Positions 1 to 9,348 of a stretch of DNA of 64,000 nt are shown one piece after another. The position numbers and the translations under genes were made by a program. Position 1 is the first letter of the stretch; each line of letters starts with the position of its first letter. The stretch comes from Schizosaccharomyces osmophilus. Lineage: Eukaryota > Ascomycota > Schizosaccharomycetes > Schizosaccharomycetales > Schizosaccharomycetaceae. A model generated the notes under the pieces. It was given only the letters and a program-made list of their open reading frames with translations. It did no database searches and was not told the DNA's origin. The stretch covers positions 241,001 through 305,000 of the forward strand of contig NC_079240.1 of assembly GCF_027921745.1 (NCBI RefSeq). The letters are read 5' to 3'.

Positions 1-322
1 ACCCGCGAAATATTCTAACTGTTTTAGCGAACGCAGATGCGCGTGAACAACTAGGATTAATTGTTGTTGATCTAAAAAACGGAATAGGAAGCGGTATAAA
101 TGGCTTAGGAAGCGGCATAAATGGCTTAGGAAACGGCATAAATGGCTTAGGAAACGGCATAGGAAATGCTGTAGATCATATGTTCGGTATGTACACTTTG
201 CAAATGCTTCCTTTCGTAACATCGTACTAACCTATTAAGAAGGGACAAATCGAAGAGATGAAGCACCTCCGAACGAAGAAATTGAACTTCAACCTCTTGC
301 TGAGCAAAGCGCTGAAGTTTGA
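1..322 (+). CDS. 3' end of a spliced gene with 21-base repeats, probably wtf family (partial at window edge)
   Basis: Only the end of this gene is inside the window. An open frame runs from base 3 to 186. A good fission-yeast intron follows at 187-239 (donor GTATGT, branch TACTAAC, acceptor AAG), and a last exon at 240-322 ends in TGA. The visible protein is a hydrophobic glycine-rich stretch made of a seven-residue repeat (GINGLGN or GINGLGS), coded by near-identical 21-base units at about 93-160, then a short hydrophilic acidic tail. Known of the family: wtf meiotic-driver genes are multi-exon, have 21-base (seven-residue) repeats in a late exon, code for multi-pass membrane proteins, and in non-pombe species often lie beside 5S rRNA genes. 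A 5S gene lies 740 bases downstream. In S. pombe wtf5 (SPCC794.02, from memory) sits beside the same block of genes. The wtf call is inference. A different repeat-bearing membrane protein is possible. Confidence 0.5.
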
Positions 323-1065
323 GTTTTACCGAACCTGCTTTACGTTTTTATACTTCGCATCTTCTTTGAAAACATCCATGTCAATTGCAGTCCATCAAGT
401 TTCCGCCATTTTTTTTGCGTCCAAAAAAGCAAGCATCAGGGATTTCTTCGACTTTGATTGGTTTACTCATTCACTCTTTTATGAATCTTCTATTTTGTTT
501 CACAGCACCGTTCATCTTCTTCGTGAATAGAATAGAACACCCTTTTTAATGATTATTTAATTATTCAGACGAAAATTCTGCCGTAATGAACTTAGTACTT
601 CCGCATGTAATTCATAAATGGCAAAGACGATTGTGATTACCGCCAGAGGTAAAATTGATTAACAGCGTAGAAAGCACCAATGTTCAGATCAAAAGATTCG
701 ACAGATGTAGCTTAATAAATTAAATTATCGTTTACTTAGGGAGTCAAGTCGACGCACTATGAAAATATATTAGTGGATCCAAATATATGTAAGTACAAGG
801 TTTTTTCAACCCATAAACTCATACGCTGAGTCTTACACTTAGCGGCGTAGAAACAAAGCTGTGACAACCTAGTAGGATGTGAATTCATAGAAAAGACAAA
901 AAACAGTGTGTTTTCAAATCTTATAATATTATATCGTTTTCCATTCAACCGCGACAAAATACCACAGATAGCTCTGAGCAGGGATGGATATTAAAGGACA
1001 TCAAGTCAAATGAAATACTGGACGAGTATCTCACAGTACAAGTAGCTTGATAGACAACTAGAGAC
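323..1065. other. Intergenic, no gene seen
   Basis: This spacer lies between the gene end at 322 and the 5S rRNA gene. Short open frames at 258-530 (plus) and 757-957 (minus) have no recognisable content or splice context, and I do not support them. It presumably holds the 3' UTR of the upstream gene. Confidence 0.6.
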
Positions 1066-1190
1066 GTCCATGGCCATACCTAGGCGAAAACACCAGTTCC
1101 CGTCCGATCACTGCAGTTAAGCGTCTGAGGGTCTCGTTAGTTCAGTACTGTGGTTGGAGACAATATGGGAATCCGGGATGCTGTAGGATT
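1066..1190 (+). rRNA. 5S ribosomal RNA gene (variant copy)
   Basis: The sequence follows the S. pombe 5S rRNA that I remember almost base for base: a GGCCATACCTAGGCG start, the internal control region around AGTTAAGCGTCTGAGGG, and the 3' half with GGTTGGAGACAA and GGGAATCCGG. A run of T residues just after the end (1195-1203) fits a Pol III terminator. The copy is unusual. It carries about four extra bases (TTCA) at about 1140-1145 relative to the remembered sequence. Two terminal-stem positions look mispaired (a G facing A and a C facing A). I see no clear TATA box about 30 bases upstream, which fission-yeast Pol III genes usually have. It may be a species variant, or a degenerating copy of a dispersed multi-copy gene. 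Confidence 0.85.
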
Positions 1191-1540
1191 CCTACTTTTT
1201 TTTTAGCGATTAGTACAAAGGGTACTACTGTTAATACGTTCTTTTTTTTACCATTTTTGTTTCTTGAAATGGTATTGAAGTACCGTTCTTCAAGCTGCAG
1301 TTTGTGAAGCTTCCCTGCTTGAAATTTTTTTGGACAGACTACCTCGAAAACTCTTATCCTAAAATATTTTCCTTACTCTTTCTACAATTTCGCTCAAAGT
1401 AATTGCATTCGTTTGAAAACTAAGCAGCAAAATCAAAATTTTAGACTTCTCTCTTTTAAAAAAGCGGTTGTTTTTTTCAACATCTTTGGCTTTTCTTTTT
1501 CGCATGTACATATGTTAATTTCATTATAAAAAGTTCAAGT
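1191..1540. other. Intergenic: Pol III stop and MFS promoter
   Basis: Holds the T-run after the 5S gene and a T-rich 5' leader for the transporter that starts at 1541. No gene or clear operator seen. Confidence 0.5.
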
Positions 1541-3207
1541 ATGGATATTAAGAAATCATTGTCAAAGCAAGAAGAAATTGAAGAAATCAAACCCATTGAT
1601 GAACCCGTTGATGCCTCTTTCTTGATTACATGGGACTCTCCAACTGATTCCAAGAATCCAAAAAACTGGCCCTACTCCAGAAGATGGATGCAGCTAGTTA
1701 TCGTTTCTGTGTTCGCTCTATTGGGGCCCATGGCATCATCAATGGTGGCTCCCTGTCTCGACCAAATTGCTGAACGCTTTCATGTTGAAAACTCAACAGA
1801 GAAAGCCCTGATCCTCAGTATATACTTGCTGGTTTTTGCAGTTTCACCCATGATAAGCGCTCCCCTATCCGAAATATTTGGTCGTCGAATCTTACTACAA
1901 GCAGGAAATGTCATTTTTATTGGTAAGTTTCTTTTTTTTATCATCTGAATCTAATCTTTAGTTTTTAATATGGCTTGTGGACTGGCAAAAACCAAAGCTC
2001 AAATGTACATTTTTCGGTTTTTAGCCGGCTTTGGTAGTGCAACACCAATGGGTTTAGGGAGCGGAACGTAAGTCTATCTTTTTATACAATTGATTCCCGT
2101 CTTTGACACCTTTTAGAATAAGCGATCTCTTCACTCCAGAAGAAAGAGGAAGAGCTGTCGCAGTCATGTCTCTGGCTCCTTTGTTGGGTCCCACTATAGG
2201 GCCAGTCATTAGTGGATTTATCGCTGAATATACAACTTACAAATGGATCTTTTGGTCAACTACCATTTTCAGTGGGTTTGTATTTGCTCTCTCCATACCC
2301 TTTTTAACGGAAACGTATCCCAAAACCTTGTTGGGACGCAAAGCAAGAAAGCTTAATAAAAAAGAGAACACCCTGAAATACCATACAGAATGGCGCTTGG
2401 AGCACATTCCTCAGCGGAAACTTGTCGCTCCTGCCTTAATGCGACCATTAAAAATGTTGACAACACAACCTGTGGTAATTTTATGTGCAGGATATATGGC
2501 TATTCAATACGGTAGGTGAACTCTTTGTATAGTGTTTATTGTTTTTTAACCAGTAGGTATTCTTTATCTTGTACTAACAACTTATCCTGTTTTGTGGACG
2601 CATGATTATCATGAGCGTTCCTCCATTGCTGGTTTACATTATATAGCTCCGGGTCTTGGTTTAATTTTAGGTAGTCAAGCATCTGGCGTTTTCATCGACA
2701 AGACCTTTCGTTTTCTGAAAATGAGAAACAACGGAAAGATGGCTCCAGAATTTCGCGTCCCGGTTATTTTATTAGGTACTATGTTTTTCCCAACGGGCCT
2801 GATTGTTTATGGATGGACTGCCAAGTACCATACTCATTGGATTGGTCCTGATATTGGCGCCGCAATGTTTAATGTTGGTCTCATGTTGGGTTGGCGTGGT
2901 ATTCAAACTTATTTAATTGATACCTTTATAATTTATGCTGCATCGTCAACTGCAGTTGCCTGTTGCATTCGCTCTCTTGCAGCGTTCGGTTTTCCATTAT
3001 TTGGACAAACTCTTTACGATCGTTTAGGCTACGGATGGGGAAACTCGCTCTTAGCTTTTATGTATGTGGTATTTTCTATTTTCTGAAAAATCGGTATTAA
3101 TCAGTAATAGCGTTTTGGGATCTTCTATCATAACCTGTTCCGTCCTTTGGTTTGGAGGAAAGGGACTTCGAACAAAGTCCAATATGGTTGTCTTCAAGGA
3201 TGAATAA
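1541..3207 (+). CDS. MFS transporter, DHA1 (drug:H+ antiporter) family, five exons
   Basis: Predicted coding exons are 1541-1922, 1962-2067, 2117-2511, 2557-3061 and 3105-3207, giving about 496 residues. All four introns are 39-50 bases with GTANGT-like donors and keep the frame. The N-terminal signature (WDSPTDSKNPKNWPYSRRW, residues about 30-48) is the usual fungal DHA1 lead-in. It is followed by a first set of six helices with the SEIFGRR loop (MFS motif A) and the FRFLAGFGSATP helix, a central cytoplasmic loop (LGRKARKLN onward) and a second six-helix half. Such plasma-membrane proteins export drugs, polyamines or other small molecules by proton exchange. The substrate cannot be read from the sequence. 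The second-exon acceptor and the last acceptor (3104 or 3110) could each be used in two ways that keep the frame. In S. pombe SPCC794.04c (from memory) is an MFS gene in this area. Confidence 0.88.
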
Positions 3208-3904
3208 TTTGCGAGGATATAATTTCGGATTACTTCTATTCCACAACTTGGATATTTTTCAGTAAATTTATATAAACCCGGTATGTAGTAAGGATCTTCT
3301 AGGTTGATTTAGGGTATCGGATTTTTGGTAATTATTTAGACATTATTTTAATTCTTTTCTTAATCGATTGCCATAAAAATGGCTTAATTGGGAATGTAGT
3401 GAGACTAAGATTTCAGAAATGAGAATACAAGCTAATTTCTTGACAATTATGTGAATTCTTACGCCCGAATATGACTTATACTTTTTCGAACGACAGCGTT
3501 CATTTTGAGCATTTATGTGAATAGTAGTACGAACAAAGATAACAGGAAATCAGATTGAAGGTGAAAACGTCTATTTCTCCTTCCTTAATGACTCCATTTG
3601 GGTCCTTTTTTTTTTTTTTTTTTTTCAACATGTATTTCATACATGTTAATTCTATAAATCATAATTATGAGGTGGTTCATGAATAGATGATCAGCGCATC
3701 AATCCTCTTGATATTATGAGGGCATTAGACCGGTTCCGGTATGTTTTTGATCAACTTCATTTTTCGGATGCAGGGCCTCAAAAGTAGATAGTATACATAA
3801 AAAGAAAAAAAAGGAAGAAGAAGATCGTTACTACCTTGTGGGCGATTTGTTTGCATTCATAATCAAGGGTAAAATATGGAAGAAAAGAGAAACCGGTCTT
3901 AAAG
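3208..3904. other. Intergenic with a T20 tract
   Basis: Nothing coding seen. A run of about 20 T residues lies at 3606-3625 and is likely length-variable. The 3' UTR of the upstream transporter is expected in the first part. Confidence 0.5.
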
Positions 3905-5690
3905 ATATAGCTATTGATTTGAAGAGAAAGACAGCACAACTCGGCCGCTAAATGTTGAGGACCAATAATTCTTGGATAATGATGAGAAATAGCTCAAAAC
4001 ACTACTTGGCTATCAACCAAAGCTGCATCGTACGTATGAGTTTTTCGAGAACTTGGCAAGCTCTTTTTCATGCTGTGATTGCATGGCAAATGTTCGCGGA
4101 GCCTTTTATATAGGATTGTTGGCTGATGGTTCTTCTGCTTACTGGATTACTTACTACATTTCGATCCCCCAAAGCTTAGTTTCTGCGGCTTCCATAGCCA
4201 AGACTGTTCTGCATTACCTACTGCAGGATCAGTGTATTTTTGGGCTTTTGCTGCTGGCGGAAGAAAATATGGTCTGCTGATAGGCTTCATGGTCGCTTGG
4301 TGGACAGTTGTAACATGGACCTCCTTTGTTGCCGTGGGTTGTCAATCAACAACAAAGTTTATATTTGGAGAGCTTCCTGTGTTTGACTCCAAGTTTTCAG
4401 CTAGCTCTTCCGACGTTAAGTTTCGAGTGTTCAATGGGCTGTGGACGAAGGCTTGCTTCTCATTTCCGTGCTCATTAACGGTATACCACCAAAGTGGGTC
4501 TGCTACGTATTTCAGCTTGTTATCCTACTGGACGTTTTGCTCAATATAATGGGCTTCCCTTCGCCGCTTCAAAGAAGTACGGTTTTCGAGACCGAAAATT
4601 CATGATGTCTACAAATTATGAGCTTGGGAACGTGAACCATGGAGGGTCTTGGTGTTTGACTTTTTTTTGTACGGCTTGTATCCTCGTCGGTTACGACGCT
4701 GCTGGACATGTGGCCGAGGAAACAAAGAACGCCAGTCAAACTGCCGCCCGAGGGCCGTTTTACTCTGCTCTTTCTAATAGTATTGTAAGTGCCGGTATAG
4801 TGGTCGTTTTCCTGTATTGCCTCCCGCCAAGCCAAACCTTGTATCCTCTAATGAAAACAAACGAGCATCAACCATTCGTACGCTTCTATGCTTTTGCATA
4901 GGGAAAAAGAGCCCGTGTTTTATTGAATGTTGTTGGCGTGTTTGAAAGCATGTTGGACACAACCGTATCTATCGTAGCTTCAAGTAGACTTGTATTTGCT
5001 GTTGCTTGCGATGGTGTTCTCCCCTTTTCTGAGAGGCCGATCAAAGTGGATAAACATGGTCAGCCAAAAAATGATGTCCATTTTATATCTTCTGTAGCAG
5101 CTATACTTTTGTTGTCCAATTTACCCAGTGCTGTCGCCTTTACCTCTTTAATGTCGGCAACCGCTGTACCCACGATTCTCTCATATATTATCATAGCTTT
5201 CGGGAGACTTTTTCTTTCCAAAGATAAATTTCCCAAACCCAGGTGGTTACTTGGATTTCTATCCAAGTCTTTCCTGGTAGTAACCTTTTTGTGGAATTTA
5301 TTCACCGCAGTCATCTTGTTTTCACCAAGGCTTATCCTGTAACAGCAAATTATGCACCTGCTGTCTTTGGTGCAATGACAATTTGTGGACTGTTAAGTTG
5401 GCTCATGATACCAGCAGCCAAATGGAATACTTTTCATGAATCAGCGAATGACTGTAGTTTTGTTTCAAAACCAATTATGAAAATGCACATCACATCAAAT
5501 CAAATAAAGATGAAGCAAGTTCCTAGTTTATTGATTCACAATGGGTTGCTAGGTTTTCGTTGTTTACTCATACTTGTGTATTTCAGTCGTCAGCATTTCT
5601 GTACACCAAATAGGAGCTCGTGTTTGGGGACTTATTCAAAAGATCAAAAGCCGTAGAATTGCTTGTAATGACTTTTAGGTAGCTGCAACC
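3905..5690 (+). pseudogene. Decayed amino-acid/GABA/choline permease (APC superfamily)
   Basis: Pieces in different frames match, in the right order, a fungal amino-acid/choline permease of the APC superfamily (GABA permease Uga4-like group). The order is an N-terminal [17 protein letters not shown] block (about 3990-4050), [16 protein letters not shown] (about 4225-4275), and the highly characteristic [15 protein letters not shown] loop (about 4690-4740). Then come the [20 protein letters not shown] helix (about 4960-5020) and a C-terminal helix near 5345-5430. The reading is broken by several stops and frameshifts; for example TAG follows the stretch at about 4036-4113, and the frame changes near 4270, 4500, 4900 and 5330. 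No set of plausible introns explains these, because they lack donor and branch signals. In S. pombe SPCC794.03 (from memory) is an intact permease in this neighbourhood. Here the transporter has been lost, probably not very long ago because long stretches remain readable. Confidence 0.85.
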
Positions 5691-5971
5691 TCTTTCATAC
5701 CTGCTGTGAATCTGCCTTTCCATTTGTAACAAAGCCGAATGAATTGCAACCGGACTCAGTCACTTGTTTAATACATTAGTAAAAATGAATAACTAAATGA
5801 AAAACTTGTTTTCTGATATCAAACGCATTCATGCAGACTGCTTGTTTACATTTTGTCACTTACTCCAGAGTACGTTTATCATACTACGAACTAGTATAAT
5901 AAATAACTTCAACGTTCAAAAATGTTAAGCACTTACAAAAGACTAAAGAGTCATTCCATTTCTTCCAAAGA
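5691..5971. other. Intergenic, no gene seen
   Basis: Short AT-rich spacer and 5' leader of the gene starting at 5972. No recognisable element. Confidence 0.5.
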
Positions 5972-6799
5972 ATGAAGAAATCAACGGATCTTCCTCCACC
6001 AGCCTATTCTGAGAAGCCGTTCAAGCCTTACAGCGACAAATCAGACGATGACGAAGATGACTATACACCTTTTGAACCTCCTTCTCCCCCTTCCTTTACA
6101 GGCAAGCAGACTACAGAAGTTGCAAGTGTTTCACTTCATGAACATGATAAAATTCGATTTATCAATTTCCCACCTCCTCTCTTAAGCGGTGCTGTGATCC
6201 TAATTCAACAATATTGGCCCCGGGGAATTCGAAGCCAACGGGCGTATGGCCCTTCACATGAAATCAAATTATCTGGAACTCCCTGGCTTGCAGAGGGATA
6301 TAGTATAATTCATGTTCAACGTACAGTGAAAGAACTCATTGCTTACATGATGAGTCATAACTGGAAACTTTATGTGCTATGCAACGTTTCAGAGAAAATG
6401 GGCTCCTTAGACAGCTGGTTTTTCTTGCACGTCCCTGGTTTTGCTACATCTATGCTTACACCTAAACAAGAATGGTCGGTTATTACATTCGAAAACTCCG
6501 ATCGTATACGCATTATTGATGGCTCACAACAATTAATTTCAATCATTCATAGTGCTTGTCTACAACACTGGTATCGTGGCTTGAAATCCTTCCGTCTTTA
6601 TCGCGGTATGGTGCCTGAATGTAAACTTCGTGGATTTCCGTGGGCTGCCAACGGTACGGAAACTATGTATGTTCGTCTCTTCGTAGCGAAGCTGATTGAG
6701 CTCTTAGAATCTGCCGGGTACTCTATCGTTGGCACCCTCAATATATTTCGAACGGAAGATTACTCGTTTCCTGATTCTTGGGTCCTTTTGCATCCCTAA
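5972..6799 (+). CDS. Protein of unknown function with a duplicated domain and a PPxY motif
   Basis: A single uninterrupted frame of 275 residues. The first 55 residues are hydrophilic and disordered, with PPPAY at 8-12 (a PPxY ligand for WW-domain proteins such as Nedd4-type ubiquitin ligases), an acidic run SDDDEDD at 24-30 and a proline cluster. Two related domains of about 100 residues follow. Domain 1 (about 60-155) has IRFINFP, YWPRGIR, KLSGTPW and DSWFFLH. Domain 2 (about 165-275) has IRIIDG, HWYRGLK, KLRGFPW and DSWVLLH. I recognise this domain from other uncharacterised fungal proteins, but I know of no function and no family name. No signal peptide or membrane helix is visible, so a cytosolic or nuclear protein is likely. 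The ATG at 5972 is the first in frame. The gene lies in the accessory-like left part of the window. Confidence 0.8.
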   Translation: MKKSTDLPPPAYSEKPFKPYSDKSDDDEDDYTPFEPPSPPSFTGKQTTEVASVSLHEHDKIRFINFPPPLLSGAVILIQQYWPRGIRSQRAYGPSHEIKLSGTPWLAEGYSIIHVQRTVKELIAYMMSHNWKLYVLCNVSEKMGSLDSWFFLHVPGFATSMLTPKQEWSVITFENSDRIRIIDGSQQLISIIHSACLQHWYRGLKSFRLYRGMVPECKLRGFPWAANGTETMYVRLFVAKLIELLESAGYSIVGTLNIFRTEDYSFPDSWVLLHP

Positions 6800-7734
6800 G
6801 TATACTAGATTTATCTCCATCGTCCTTACAGTTTATTCAACTAAATAAATCCAGTACTGAACAAACCCTCCTTAGTAAATCCAACTTTCGGTCTGATAGA
6901 TACATATTATTATTGTCTTTTAAATCCTTTGAATGCTAATTTACGTTAATTTCAACTCTTTGCTTTGCCTTCCGTACATGGTTACTATCAGCAAGCATAT
7001 GATTTCTGACTTGATAAATTATTCTTCTTACATATCCTACGTCTCATTCTTCATAAAAATGAATCCACTTTCCCGTCACCACACATAGTTGATTAATTCA
7101 TCGACTTTAGACATTACCAAGACTATTGCAGTTTTCACTATTATCCAACACTTACGATGAAACTCATACAATCAAAAACTAAGTCTTAAGTATACTCAAT
7201 ATATAGATACTTTTATACTTAAAACCAAAATGAATGTTCAGAAAATTTTATTTTTTAGTTTTTACTAGACCATGTTGGATTATCTGCACAAATACACAGA
7301 ACTTCAACATGCTTCTTTTTTTGTCTAAATATATATAACAACTTGCATGGCTCATAATATACGTACAAATTCTTAGGGAAGACTGTAGAAATCATTAATC
7401 GTAGTCCAAAGCATATTTGATGAGAGGGCCACCTAGCATACAGACCCTATCCACCATATACCTTTTTCAAAGTATATTACAGAGATTATAAACAGCAGGA
7501 TGATAATTCTGTCTCATCCTTTATTTATAAAGCACATCATTCCCAATTTTAGGGTATAAAATTCAAATTTGTTGTCCTCTGAGAAACTCAACAATAATAT
7601 ACTTCGTCCTTTTCAAACCAGTCGAAAATTCCGAACCTCATTGTTAACTTTTAATAGAAAAAAACATTAACGACAATCTTAACATATAATGCAGAAACTA
7701 TAATACACTTAGAGCACCTCGTGCTCCTTTTCAT
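6800..7734. other. Intergenic between convergent genes
   Basis: AT-rich spacer holding the two facing 3' ends. No open frame, RNA gene or repeat recognised. Confidence 0.55.
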
Positions 7735-9348
7735 TTAACCACCCTTGTAAGCATGAGAACTTCTTTGACGAATTCTTTTACCAAAGAAATAAAAGAGGAA
7801 AGGAATGGGAACAAGGGCACAGCCAATAAAAGCCAACAAAGAGGTAGCCCAGTGAAAGTTCAAATTATTGTACATAGGACGAGCAACAACAGTCATACCA
7901 CCACCGGCAGCATAACGCGTGGTTGTACCAACGGCCAATGCACTAGCCGCCAACTCGTGGTAGGAATCAACAAGATAAGAATAACAAGCTTGCAAGACAT
8001 ACAAAAATCCCCATCCCAAGAAGATCCCACTTACTAATGGGGCTGCCCAATGAACTGTTGGGTAACAGGTCCATGCCAACCAAAAGAGACTTATTGGAAT
8101 GAAGAAGGAGCCGAAGAAGAGAGGCCATAGACGGTCTTCGGGACGAACATTTCCATTGTTCATCTTGAAGCGTTTCTTATAATGCCAGTGGATCAAGGGA
8201 GTAAAGGCGAAGCCTACGCCAACCCCGACGTCAACACCAAGCATAGCAAGACCCTCTTCACCAGCATTGAATCCGTATTGAGCAAACATCAAAGGATAAC
8301 CGACGTTCACCATATAGAGAAGGACGTTGACGAATACAAGATACAAACAAATGGCTTGGACAATGGCTTCGGTACTCAAAAGCTTGATACCACGTGTTAA
8401 CGAGGTACGGATAGCATTGGTAACACTACGTTGAAGCTCATGCTCGTTGTACCACAAACTGCAGCTTGTTTTTTTGCGAAGGTACCTAGCTTTAAAATCG
8501 AGAATTGTAGATCCATGACTTTCGGGCATGACAAATATAACGATTAACCAAGTAAGGCCAGCCCAAATCATATTAATCCAAAAGTCCCATCTCCAACCTA
8601 ACTTGCTATCGGTGATAAAACCACCAATGGTAGGTCCAGTAAGGGGACCAATAAAGGCACAGGCACAAAAGAAGAGCAATGCTGAGGTACGCTCGACAGG
8701 GGAATAGAGATCACTAACAGTACCACCGCATGCAGACATGGGAGTACAAGCAAAGAAGCCGTGTATAAAGCGAAAAATAACTAAACTCCAAATGTTTTTT
8801 GAAAGCCCACCTCCGATTTGAAAGAGGGTAAAAATGATGAGCGTACAAGAATAAATAGGAAGCCGTCCATAGACCTCGGAAAGAGGAGCAAAAATAACAG
8901 AACCAGCAGCGAAACCCAATAAAAACACAGCAGAACACAAGTCACCGACAGCAGCACCTACGTGGTACTGTTTTGCAGCGACACCACCACCAGCAGAGAA
9001 AATACTGGAATTAGCGGTGATTACAATGGCGATAAAGGAAGCGATACCTAAGGTAAGATTCTTTTTCCACATAGGCCAGTTTTTGGGATTTAAAGGGTCG
9101 TCTAAACCGTCCCAAGCAACTTGGTAATCTGAATTGTCCTGCTCCTCTTGCGTAGATTTACTATGGGAAGAAGTAAACCCATCATCTTCGTCGCTGGATT
9201 GGGCCTGAGGCTCTACCTTTTCATGCTGCTGATGAGTAGGTTCTTGGCCTTGTGGAGCGGAAGCTTTCTTGGAATTAACGTTACTTAGGCTTGCATTGAT
9301 GTCAATATGGCGGAACTTCCTACCTGTCAACAGAAAAATATAGTCCAT
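7735..9348 (-). CDS. MFS transporter, DHA1 (drug/polyamine:H+ antiporter) family
   Basis: An intronless gene of 537 residues. A hydrophilic Ser/Gln/Glu-rich N-terminal tail (about 1-75) precedes the DHA1 lead-in VAWDGLDDPLNPKNWP (about 77-92). Twelve hydrophobic segments follow. MFS motif A (PLSEVYGRLPIYS) lies between helices 2 and 3, the antiporter motif region (GPLTGPTIGGFITD) in helix 5, and a basic central loop (FKARYLRKK) divides the halves. The sequence resembles the fission-yeast caffeine-resistance/spermidine-type exporters (Caf5-like group). Which drug or polyamine it moves cannot be told. It should lie in the plasma membrane. The start is the most upstream ATG. An internal start is conceivable but would remove tail only. 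It is transcribed away from the long spacer it shares with the malate permease. Confidence 0.88.
   Translation of the reverse strand: MDYIFLLTGRKFRHIDINASLSNVNSKKASAPQGQEPTHQQHEKVEPQAQSSDEDDGFTSSHSKSTQEEQDNSDYQVAWDGLDDPLNPKNWPMWKKNLTLGIASFIAIVITANSSIFSAGGGVAAKQYHVGAAVGDLCSAVFLLGFAAGSVIFAPLSEVYGRLPIYSCTLIIFTLFQIGGGLSKNIWSLVIFRFIHGFFACTPMSACGGTVSDLYSPVERTSALLFFCACAFIGPLTGPTIGGFITDSKLGWRWDFWINMIWAGLTWLIVIFVMPESHGSTILDFKARYLRKKTSCSLWYNEHELQRSVTNAIRTSLTRGIKLLSTEAIVQAICLYLVFVNVLLYMVNVGYPLMFAQYGFNAGEEGLAMLGVDVGVGVGFAFTPLIHWHYKKRFKMNNGNVRPEDRLWPLFFGSFFIPISLFWLAWTCYPTVHWAAPLVSGIFLGWGFLYVLQACYSYLVDSYHELAASALAVGTTTRYAAGGGMTVVARPMYNNLNFHWATSLLAFIGCALVPIPFLFYFFGKRIRQRSSHAYKGG

Noticed and set aside
258-530. 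A 90-residue plus-strand frame
   Set aside because: It overlaps, in another frame, the last exon of the gene ending at 322 and has no recognisable protein features.
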